NCBI GenBank assembly: GCA_036404255.1
Contig: DASWOP010000208.1
Coordinates: 1-5,570, forward strand
Reading direction: 5' to 3'
DNA length: 5,570 bases
Source: JARLFX01 sp036404255
GTDB lineage: Bacteria > Acidobacteriota > Terriglobia > Terriglobales > Acidobacteriaceae
The notes beneath the pieces are model-generated. The model was given only the letters and a program-made list of their open reading frames with translations. It did no database searches and had not been told where the DNA came from. The translations under genes were made by a program, and so were the position numbers. Every line of letters begins with the position of its first letter. Positions within the stretch are counted from its first letter, which is position 1. Of this stretch, positions 1 to 5,570 are shown one piece after another.

Positions 1-128
1 TGGCAAAGGACGGCAAGCGGCTGGTGCTGATCTCCTGCCTCGACAATCTTCTAAAGGGTGCGGCCAGTCAGGCCGTGCAGAACATGAATCTGATGTGCGG
101 ATTTAAGGAAGCAGAGGGTTTGCTATGA
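1..128 (+). CDS. argC: N-acetyl-gamma-glutamyl-phosphate reductase, C-terminal end (partial)
   Basis: Only the last 41 codons are present, with the first complete codon at base 3 and a TGA stop at 126-128. ArgC is the cytoplasmic NADPH-dependent reductase that converts N-acetylglutamyl-5-phosphate to the semialdehyde, the third step of arginine synthesis. The visible peptide carries the conserved C-terminal signature of the family: a hydrophobic strand (LVLISCLDN) followed by NLLKGAASQAVQNMNLM, close to the usual DNLxKGAxGQAxQNMN block that packs against the cofactor domain. The catalytic cysteine and the Rossmann domain lie upstream of the window. The stop codon overlaps the argB start in an ATGA arrangement, and the order argC-argB is a common one. 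The identity is secure despite the short fragment, because this block is diagnostic and the neighbour is argB. Confidence 0.9.
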   Translation, partial: AKDGKRLVLISCLDNLLKGAASQAVQNMNLMCGFKEAEGLL

Positions 129-907
129 AGTACGTCATTAAGCTCGGTGGCGCAGCGCTGGAGAAGCCGGAGCTTCTCTTCGCCATCGGCAAAGCCATCG
201 CCACGCTCGCCAGCGACGGCAACCAGGTCGCCGTGGTTCACGGCGGCGGTGTGCAGCTCACCAAAGTTCTGGCAGCCATGGGCAAGAAGAGCGAGTTCGT
301 CTCCGGCCTGCGCATTACCGACGCCGAGACGCGAGACGCTGCGCTGATGGTGTTGGCCGGCCGAGTGAACAAATCGCTGGTCGCAGCGCTGGGCAAACAT
401 GGCCAGGCTGCGGTTGGTCTCTCCGGCGGCGACGGTGCTGTCTTCCGCGCGCGCAAGAAGAAGACCAATCCCGACCTCGGCTTCGTCGGCGAGATTGCCG
501 CGACCGATCCGCGCTGGCTGGAAGCCATCTGGAAGATGGATGCTGTACCGGTCATCTCCAGCATCGCGCTCGGCTTTGACGGCGAGTACTACAACATCAA
601 CGCCGACGAGATGGCCGCAGCCTGCGCCGTATGCACTCACGCCGATGCGCTGGTTTTTCTGACCGACGTTCCCGGCGTCAAAGGTGCTGACGGCAACATC
701 ATGCGCTGGCTTTCGCTGGCGCAGGTGCCCGCGATGGAGAAGGCTGCAGTAATCTCCGGCGGCATGCTGCCCAAGTTGAACGCCTGCCGCGAAGCTCTGC
801 TGGGCGGCGTGAAGCGTGTACGAATTTTGCCGGCGGAATCTGCCGGCGTATTACCCGATCTTTGCAGTTCGCGCGTTGAAGACGGAACGGAAGTGATGGT
901 CGCCTAA
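125..907 (+). CDS. argB: Acetylglutamate kinase
   Basis: This 260-residue protein phosphorylates N-acetylglutamate with ATP, the second step of arginine synthesis, in the cytoplasm. It has the amino-acid kinase fold motifs in order: VIKLGG at residues 4-9 with the phosphate-contacting Lys6, the glycine-rich HGGG at 39-42, GLR at 61-63 with the substrate-binding arginine, GLSGGDG at 98-104, NINADEMA at 157-164 with the Asn and Asp of the active site, LTDVPGV at 179-185, and SGGMLPKL at 211-218 with the second catalytic lysine, Lys217. The length matches the E. coli enzyme (about 258). The chain begins almost directly at the first beta strand, so the N-terminal helix typical of hexameric arginine-inhibited kinases is missing. 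The start at 125 has a GAGGG site at 114-118, six bases upstream, and overlaps the argC stop by four bases, which suggests translational coupling. Confidence 0.96.
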   Translation: MKYVIKLGGAALEKPELLFAIGKAIATLASDGNQVAVVHGGGVQLTKVLAAMGKKSEFVSGLRITDAETRDAALMVLAGRVNKSLVAALGKHGQAAVGLSGGDGAVFRARKKKTNPDLGFVGEIAATDPRWLEAIWKMDAVPVISSIALGFDGEYYNINADEMAAACAVCTHADALVFLTDVPGVKGADGNIMRWLSLAQVPAMEKAAVISGGMLPKLNACREALLGGVKRVRILPAESAGVLPDLCSSRVEDGTEVMVA

Positions 908-929
908 GCGCGACCCCTAAACAGGATCA

Positions 930-937
930 AGAGAGGA
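930..937 (+). promoter_or_regulatory. Ribosome binding site of argD
   Basis: AGAGAGGA ends seven bases before the ATG at 945 and decides that start over the second in-frame ATG at 951. It sits in the 37-base gap after argB, which holds no other recognisable signal and no terminator. Confidence 0.75.
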
Positions 938-944
938 CCCCCTA

Positions 945-2198
945 ATGACGATGAATCTGTCATCGATACAAGCCGCCGAGAAGAAGCTCCTGCTGCAGAC
1001 CTACGAGCGCAACCCCAATCTGTTCGTCAGCGGCAAAGGCGTCTACCTGCGCGATGAGGAAGGCAACGACTTCCTCGACCTGCTCAGTGGCATCGGCGTC
1101 TCCGCGCTTGGCTACGGCCATCCCGCCATTGAGAACGCTATTGCAGAGCAGAGCAAGACGCTGCTGCACACATCCAACCTCTTCTATCACCGCGGCACGG
1201 CAGAGCTCGCTCTGCGGCTGACGGAGATCACCGGCCTGGACCGCGCCTTCTTCTGCAATAGCGGCACAGAAGCATGGGAAGCCGCGCTGAAGATCGCCCG
1301 CGCACATGCCGGAGTACTGCGCTCGGAAGGCAAGACCATTGGCACAAAGATTCTCGCCATGGATCAGAGCTTCCACGGCCGTACGATGGGCTCTGTCGCC
1401 ACCACGCACAAGGCGAAGTATCGTGAGCCCTTCGCACCCGTGATGCCCGGCGTCGAGTTCGTCACATTTAATGATATTGCCGACCTGCGCGCCAAGTTCT
1501 CCAGCGATGTCTGCGCCATCTGCATTGAAGCTGTGCAGGGAGAGGGCGGCATCCGCCCCATCACGCAGGAGTTCTTCGCCGCGGCTCGCGAACTGTGCGA
1601 TTCCACCGGCGCATTGCTGCTGGCAGACGAGATCCAGAGCGGTATGGGCCGCACCGGCGAATGGTGCGCGTACCAGCACTTTAGCATCCAGCCTGATGTG
1701 ACCACACTAGCCAAGCCGCTGGCTGGCGGCATTCCCATGGGCGCGACACTCTGCACGGAAGAGGCTGCTCGCGCCATTCATCCCGGCATGCACGGCACCA
1801 CCTTCGGCGGCGGCCCACTGGCCTGCGCCGTGGCCATCGCCGTGATTGACACCATGCAGCAGCAAAACACGCTCGCCAATGTGCGCAATGTGGGCGGCTA
1901 CTTCAAGGAGCAGTTGCTCGGCCTCGCTGCCAAACACAGCGCCATCGTAGAAGTACGCGGGCTTGGTCTGATGCTCGGCATGGAACTCAACTCCGCCGAA
2001 CTGGCCAAGAGCGTACTCGAAGAGATGATGGCTCGCCGCATCATTATCAACCGCACCAGCGAGACGGTACTCCGTTTCCTTCCTCCATTCATTCTGGAGC
2101 GCAAGCACGTGAACATCACCGTGAGCGCGCTGGACGACATTCTGAAGCACGTAACCCAGGCCGGCGCAGTGCTGGCAGGAGAACACGCCAATGGCTAG
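945..2198 (+). CDS. argD: Acetylornithine aminotransferase (PLP-dependent, class III)
   Basis: This 417-residue enzyme transfers an amino group from glutamate to N-acetylglutamate semialdehyde, giving N-acetylornithine. It is a fold-type I, class III PLP aminotransferase. Visible landmarks are NSGTEA at residues 105-110 (cofactor phosphate), FHGRT at 143-147, EAVQGEGG at 195-202, LLADEIQSGMGRTG at 225-238 with Asp228 contacting the PLP ring nitrogen and Gln231, TLAKPLAGG at 254-262 with Lys257 as the Schiff-base lysine, TTFGGGPLACA at 285-294 region, RGLGLMLGME at 338-347, and RFLPPF at 377-382. Length is normal for the family (about 400). The start at 945 is favoured over the ATG at 951 because AGAGGA ends seven bases before it. 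Class III aminotransferases overlap in substrate range (ornithine, succinylornithine, diaminopimelate), but the position between argB and argF makes the arginine role firm; side activity on succinyl-diaminopimelate is possible. Confidence 0.95.
   Translation: MTMNLSSIQAAEKKLLLQTYERNPNLFVSGKGVYLRDEEGNDFLDLLSGIGVSALGYGHPAIENAIAEQSKTLLHTSNLFYHRGTAELALRLTEITGLDRAFFCNSGTEAWEAALKIARAHAGVLRSEGKTIGTKILAMDQSFHGRTMGSVATTHKAKYREPFAPVMPGVEFVTFNDIADLRAKFSSDVCAICIEAVQGEGGIRPITQEFFAAARELCDSTGALLLADEIQSGMGRTGEWCAYQHFSIQPDVTTLAKPLAGGIPMGATLCTEEAARAIHPGMHGTTFGGGPLACAVAIAVIDTMQQQNTLANVRNVGGYFKEQLLGLAAKHSAIVEVRGLGLMLGMELNSAELAKSVLEEMMARRIIINRTSETVLRFLPPFILERKHVNITVSALDDILKHVTQAGAVLAGEHANG
2177..2182 (+). promoter_or_regulatory. 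Ribosome binding site of argF inside argD
   Basis: AGGAGA lies within the last codons of argD, eight bases before the ATG at 2191. It supports the upstream argF start and therefore the unusual N-terminal extension, and it fits translational coupling because argF starts before argD stops. Confidence 0.75.
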
Positions 2199-3267
2199 CA
2201 AAACACTTGTCATGAATCCGAAGACAACCGCTCCCACCTTCCAGCCCGCCACGCTCGGCATCCAGTCTGACGCCGCGTTTGCCGAGGCAGCCAAGGAACT
2301 GAACGGCCGCGATCTCTGTTCCATTGCAGACCTCTCCGTGCAGGAGATGGCTGCGCTCATGGAGCTTACGCATGCCGTGAAGGAGCATCCGGAAGACTTC
2401 CGCCACGCGCTTGATGCCAAGCAGATGGTGCTCTTCTTCGAGAAGGCGTCCCTGCGCACGAGGCTCACCTTTGAGACCGCCATCAACACGCTCGGCGGTA
2501 ATGCAGTCTTTGTCGATCAGACGCAGTCGCCACTCGGCGAGCGCGAATCGCTGGCAGACATGGCGCGCAATCTGGAGCGCTGGATGAGCATCATCGTGCT
2601 GCGCACCTACGCGCACGAGACCATCGTGGAGATGGCTTCGTACTCGCACATCCCGGTCATCAATGCGCTCTCGGATTACGAGCATCCCTGCCAGGCCATC
2701 GCTGATTTCTTCACGCTCGAAGAGCGCTTTGGTTCGGTCGAAGGCCTGAAATTCACCTACGTTGGCGACGGCAACAACGTCTGCCACTCCCTGATGCTGA
2801 CCGCAGCGCAGCTCGGCGCGCACTGCACCATCGCCACGCCCAAGGGCTACGCGCCCAAGCTTGACGTGATCCACAGCGCCATCGAAATTGCAGAACGCAC
2901 CGGCGGCAGCATCACGCTGATGCACGATGCCACCAAGGCTGTGACAGGTGCAGACGCTGTCTACACCGACGTCTGCGTCAGCATGGGTATGGAGCACGAG
3001 TCCACCAAGCGCGCACCCATCTTCGCTCCCTACCAGGTGAACGAAGCACTGATGGCGCATGCTCAGCCGCATGCCGTCTTTATGCACTGCCTGCCCGCGC
3101 GCCGCAATGCTGAAGTGACGGATGCTGTGCTCGACGGCCCGCAGTCCGTTGTCTTCGACCAGGCCGAGAATCGCATGCACGCGCAGAAGGCATTGCTGCT
3201 GATGCTGCTCGGCGGCGCCAAGCGTATTCCGAACAGCCGCAATCGCAATCCTCGCAAGCGCGACTAG
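2191..3267 (+). CDS. argF: Ornithine carbamoyltransferase with N- and C-terminal extensions
   Basis: This 358-residue protein is expected to join carbamoyl phosphate and ornithine to give citrulline. Family landmarks are FEKASLRTR at residues 83-91 (carbamoyl phosphate; most family members have STRTR), Arg138 in VLRTY, HPCQ at 165-168, GDGNN at 192-196 (ornithine-side Asn), DVCVSMG at 260-266 with the mobile SMG loop that closes over ornithine, HCLPARRN at 299-306 with Cys300, and Arg328 near ENRMHAQKALL. The SMG loop supports ornithine as substrate rather than acetyl- or succinylornithine. It is longer than usual: the conserved core begins near residue 38 (LNGRDL), and a basic tail follows residue 340. 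No ATG, GTG or TTG occurs in frame between 2215 and the core, so only 2191 or 2212 can be the start; AGGAGA at 2177-2182 favours 2191. The first 8 bases overlap the end of argD, pointing to coupled translation. Confidence 0.92.
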   Translation: MASKTLVMNPKTTAPTFQPATLGIQSDAAFAEAAKELNGRDLCSIADLSVQEMAALMELTHAVKEHPEDFRHALDAKQMVLFFEKASLRTRLTFETAINTLGGNAVFVDQTQSPLGERESLADMARNLERWMSIIVLRTYAHETIVEMASYSHIPVINALSDYEHPCQAIADFFTLEERFGSVEGLKFTYVGDGNNVCHSLMLTAAQLGAHCTIATPKGYAPKLDVIHSAIEIAERTGGSITLMHDATKAVTGADAVYTDVCVSMGMEHESTKRAPIFAPYQVNEALMAHAQPHAVFMHCLPARRNAEVTDAVLDGPQSVVFDQAENRMHAQKALLLMLLGGAKRIPNSRNRNPRKRD

Positions 3268-3272
3268 TCGCG
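3259..3272 (+). repeat. Perfect 14-base palindrome across the argF stop codon
   Basis: CGCGACTAGTCGCG reads the same on both strands. Its centre is the TAG stop codon of argF (3265-3267). In RNA it could fold as a five-base-pair GC-rich stem (CGCGA/TCGCG) with a CTAG loop. Flanking CTCGC (3251-3255) and GCGAG (3270-3274) offer a competing stem. No run of T follows, so it is not a standard intrinsic terminator. A function as an intercistronic stem or protein site is possible but unproven; chance in GC-rich DNA is also possible. Confidence 0.4.
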
Positions 3273-3318
3273 AGTCCTAACGATCCAATAGCAAGCGTTC
3301 AAGGAAAGTCATCACATT

Positions 3319-4659
3319 ATGTCCGTAATTCTCGAAACACTACCGGTCGGCCAAAAGGTTGGCATCGCTTTCTCCGGCGGGCTGGACACCAGCGCCGCGC
3401 TGCACTGGATGAAGCAGAAGGGCGCTGTGCCCTACGCCTACACCGCCAACCTTGGCCAGCCGGACGAAGCCGACTACGACGAGATTCCGCGCAAGGCGCT
3501 GGAATACGGCGCGGAGAAGGCTCGCCTGATCGACTGTCGCGGCCCGCTCGTGCGCGAGGGTATCGCCGCCCTGCAATCCGGTGCGTTCCACATCACCACG
3601 GCGGGCGTCACCTACTTCAACACCACTCCAATTGGCCGCGCCGTGACTGGCACCATGCTTGTCACCTCTATGAAGGAAGACGACGTCAACATCTGGGGCG
3701 ACGGCTCCACCTTCAAAGGTAACGACATCGAGCGCTTCTATCGCTACGGTCTGCTCGTGAACCCGAACCTGAAGGTCTACAAGCCCTGGCTCGACGCCGC
3801 GTTTATCGACGAGCTCGGTGGCCGCGCCGAGATGTCCGCATTCATGCAGAAGTCCGGCTTCAGCTATAAGATGTCCTCGGAGAAAGCCTATTCGACCGAC
3901 TCCAACATTCTGGGTGCAACCCACGAAGCGAAAGACCTGGAGCTGCTCACCAGCAGCATGAAGATCGTCGCCCCCATCATGGGCGTCGCCTTCTGGCGCG
4001 ACGATGTAGAGGTCAAGCGCGAAGAGGTCACCATCCGCTTCGAAGAAGGCTTTCCCGTCGCTCTCAACGGTACGGCCTATGCAGATCCCGTTGAGCTGAT
4101 GCTCGAAGCCAACCGTATCGGTGGCCGCCACGGCCTCGGCATGAGCGATCAGATCGAGAACCGCATCATCGAGGCTAAGAGCCGCGGCATCTATGAGGCC
4201 CCCGGCCTCGCGCTACTCTTCATCGCCTACGAGCGCCTCATCACCGGCATCCACAACGAGGACACCATCGAGCAGTACCGCGACCATGGCCGCAAACTGG
4301 GCCGCCTTCTGTATCAGGGCCGCTGGTTCGATCCCCAGGCCATCATGCTGCGCGAAGCCGCTCAGCGTTGGGTCGCCAAACCCATCACGGGTGAGGTCAC
4401 GCTGGAGTTGCGCCGCGGCAACGACTACTCCATTCTCAACACCGACTCACCGAACCTCACCTTCCAACCCGAGCGTCTCAGCATGGAGAAGACTGAGTCC
4501 ACGTTCTCCCCGCGTGACCGCATCGGCCAACTCACCATGCGCAATCTCGACATCACAGACACCCGCGCCAAGCTGCTGACCTACGCCGAAACCGGGCTGC
4601 TCACACTCAGCAAAGGTGCGGCGATGCCACAGCTCAACAACGGGAGCGATAAGGATTAG
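3319..4659 (+). CDS. argG: Argininosuccinate synthase, long (E. coli-like, type 2) subfamily
   Basis: This 446-residue cytoplasmic enzyme uses ATP to join citrulline and aspartate into argininosuccinate through a citrullyl-AMP intermediate. The N-terminal ATP pyrophosphatase motif SGGLDTS is at residues 19-25. YTANLGQPDE at 41-50, TYFNTTPIGRAVTGT at 98-112, GDGSTFKGNDIERF at 127-140 and EKAYSTDSN at 188-196 supply nucleotide, citrulline and aspartate contacts. The block at 261-296 (from MLEANRIGG to IYEAPG) and ELRRGNDYSILNT at 363-375 match E. coli ArgG almost residue for residue from memory. Length (447 in E. coli against about 400 for the commoner subfamily) and these blocks place it in the type 2 group. 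The start at 3319 has AAGGAAAG at 3301-3308, a rather long spacing. It follows argF by 51 bases and precedes argH by 2. Confidence 0.97.
   Translation: MSVILETLPVGQKVGIAFSGGLDTSAALHWMKQKGAVPYAYTANLGQPDEADYDEIPRKALEYGAEKARLIDCRGPLVREGIAALQSGAFHITTAGVTYFNTTPIGRAVTGTMLVTSMKEDDVNIWGDGSTFKGNDIERFYRYGLLVNPNLKVYKPWLDAAFIDELGGRAEMSAFMQKSGFSYKMSSEKAYSTDSNILGATHEAKDLELLTSSMKIVAPIMGVAFWRDDVEVKREEVTIRFEEGFPVALNGTAYADPVELMLEANRIGGRHGLGMSDQIENRIIEAKSRGIYEAPGLALLFIAYERLITGIHNEDTIEQYRDHGRKLGRLLYQGRWFDPQAIMLREAAQRWVAKPITGEVTLELRRGNDYSILNTDSPNLTFQPERLSMEKTESTFSPRDRIGQLTMRNLDITDTRAKLLTYAETGLLTLSKGAAMPQLNNGSDKD
4651..4655 (+). promoter_or_regulatory. Ribosome binding site of argH inside argG
   Basis: AAGGA lies in the last codons of argG, six bases before the ATG at 4662. 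It supports this start over the internal Met10 codon at 4689, which has no comparable purine-rich site in front of it. Confidence 0.7.
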
Positions 4660-4661
4660 CC

Positions 4662-5570
4662 ATGTCTAACGAGCAACAAGCCGCAAAGATGTGGTCAGGC
4701 CGCTTTCGCGAGCCGCTGGACACGCAGTTCGAGCAATGGCAGCGTTCATTTCCGTTTGACTGGCGTCTGCTTCCGCAGGAGGTCGCCGCCAGCGCCGCAC
4801 ACGCGCGCGCCATCGCCGCCGCCGGAATTCTCACACCGGATGAGTTGGAGAAGACGCTGCACGGGCTTGAATCCGTGGGACTGCGTACCGATATGTGGGC
4901 CGCGCACATCACCGTCAGCGACCGCGAAGCCTCGTGGATGCTGGACAAGCAGGTCGGCACGGCAATCGTTGCCTCGTCGCCGCAGTCGGAGGACATCCAC
5001 CACTACGTCGAACTGGAACTCACCAAAGAGATCGGCAGCCTTGCGCTGAAGCTGCACACCGGCCGCTCGCGCAACGAGCAGATCGCGACCGATATGCGCC
5101 TCTTCGTGCGCGACGCAATCGACGCCACCCTCAGCGGCGTGCATGCCTGGGCCGAAGCCCTGCTGGACCTCGCCGAAAAGTGCGGCGACGCCGTGATGCC
5201 GTCGTACACGCACCTGCAGCGCGCCGAACCCGTGCTCGTCGCGCACTGGCTGCAGACCTACGTGCAGATGCTGCTGCGCGATGCCTCGCGCCTGCAAGAC
5301 GCGCGCAAGCGGATGAACCTCTGCCCACTCGGCGCCGGAGCCATCGCCGGGGCAACGCTCGCGCTGGACCGCACCATCGCCGTCGCGGCGCTGCACTTTG
5401 ACGCACCCACCGCCAACAGCATGGACGCCACCAGCGACCGCGACTTCGCGCTGGAGTTCACCCAGACCCTGGCGCAGATGGGTGGCCACATCTCGCGCTT
5501 TGCCGAGGAGATCACCATCTTCTCCACCGCCGAGTTCGGCTTCATCGATCTGCCCGAGCGCTTCTCTACC
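4662..5570 (+). CDS. argH: Argininosuccinate lyase, N-terminal two thirds (partial, runs off window)
   Basis: The frame is open for 303 codons to the last base with no stop; the family length of about 460 means roughly a third is missing. The enzyme splits argininosuccinate into arginine and fumarate, the last step of the pathway, and works as a homotetramer of the fumarase/aspartase superfamily. Visible signatures are KMWSGRF at residues 9-15, EDIHHYVE at 110-117, the substrate-binding KLHTGRSRNEQ at 130-140 (usually RNDQ), MPSYTHLQRAEP at 179-190 with the catalytic-region Thr183-His184, PLGAGAIAG at 222-230, and SDRDF at 258-262. The GSSxMPxKxNP loop with the catalytic serine should lie just beyond the window. 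About 20 extra residues sit before EDIH compared with E. coli. The start at 4662 is supported by AAGGA at 4651-4655; Met10 (4689) is a weaker alternative without a clear site. Spacing to argG is two bases. Confidence 0.95.
   Translation, partial: MSNEQQAAKMWSGRFREPLDTQFEQWQRSFPFDWRLLPQEVAASAAHARAIAAAGILTPDELEKTLHGLESVGLRTDMWAAHITVSDREASWMLDKQVGTAIVASSPQSEDIHHYVELELTKEIGSLALKLHTGRSRNEQIATDMRLFVRDAIDATLSGVHAWAEALLDLAEKCGDAVMPSYTHLQRAEPVLVAHWLQTYVQMLLRDASRLQDARKRMNLCPLGAGAIAGATLALDRTIAVAALHFDAPTANSMDATSDRDFALEFTQTLAQMGGHISRFAEEITIFSTAEFGFIDLPERFST

Noticed and set aside
908..944. argB-argD gap as a site for a small gene or regulatory RNA
   Set aside because: Only 37 bases, with nothing beyond the argD ribosome binding site.
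960..1679. 239-codon minus-strand open frame within argD
   Set aside because: It mirrors the argD codons; the Cys/Ala/Gly-rich translation is typical of a shadow frame.
1707..2489. 260-codon minus-strand open frame across the argD-argF junction
   Set aside because: It is antisense to two confidently identified genes and shows no family motif or credible ribosome binding site.
2116..3180. Long open frame of 354 codons on the minus strand across argD-argF
   Set aside because: It lies opposite clear argF coding sequence, its translation has no recognisable domain, and long antisense frames are expected in GC-rich DNA with strong third-position bias.
3259..3280. Possible intrinsic terminator after argF
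   Set aside because: The stem is short, no T-run follows, and argG follows within 51 bases in the same pathway.
3254..3297. Seven-base direct repeat GCAAGCG at 3254-3260 and 3291-3297
   Set aside because: Too short and of too common a composition in this sequence to be distinguished from chance.
3268..3318. Possible internal promoter or ArgR box before argG
   Set aside because: No pair of -35/-10 elements with proper spacing and no AT-rich ARG-box-like palindrome is visible; only a purine-rich ribosome binding site near 3301-3308 stands out.
4895..5401. 168-codon plus-strand frame inside argH, considered as evidence of a frameshift
   Set aside because: The argH frame is continuous and keeps family motifs before, within and after this region; the alternative translation is Arg/Ala-rich without motifs.

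Overview
This window is one uninterrupted stretch of an arginine-biosynthesis operon, with every gene on the + strand. The order is argC (3' end only), argB, argD, argF, argG, argH (5' two thirds, cut by the window end). The DNA is GC-rich, codon third positions are mostly G or C, and there are almost no gaps between genes. A compact argC-B-D-F-G-H cluster with these protein features fits an Acidobacteriota-like soil bacterium (Terriglobus/Edaphobacter/Granulicella type). That assignment is inference from gene order and general protein character, not something the sequence proves.

Layout: the last 41 codons of argC end inside the argB start codon (ATGA overlap, 125-128). argB runs 125-907. 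A 37-base gap with a clear ribosome binding site precedes argD (945-2198). argF (2191-3267) starts 8 bases before argD ends. A 51-base gap, which begins inside a perfect 14-base palindrome spanning the argF stop codon, precedes argG (3319-4659). argH starts 2 bases after argG stops and is still open at base 5570. No stretch longer than 51 bases lacks a gene. I see no intrinsic terminator and no convincing internal promoter, so the genes are probably read as one transcript whose promoter lies upstream of the window. No RNA gene, mobile element, CRISPR array or attachment site is visible.

The genes cover most of the pathway from N-acetylglutamate to arginine. ArgB phosphorylates N-acetylglutamate, ArgC reduces it to the semialdehyde, ArgD transaminates it to N-acetylornithine, ArgF carbamoylates ornithine to citrulline, ArgG joins citrulline to aspartate, and ArgH releases arginine and fumarate. 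The steps that make N-acetylglutamate and remove the acetyl group (ArgA/ArgJ/ArgE) are not in the window.

I found no undescribed biological system here. The points that merit a second look are protein-level: an approximately 20-residue insertion in the N-terminal domain of ArgH, an ArgF with extra N- and C-terminal tails and a variant carbamoyl-phosphate motif, an ArgG of the long E. coli-like subfamily, an ArgB lacking the N-terminal helix linked to arginine feedback, and the palindrome at the argF stop codon.
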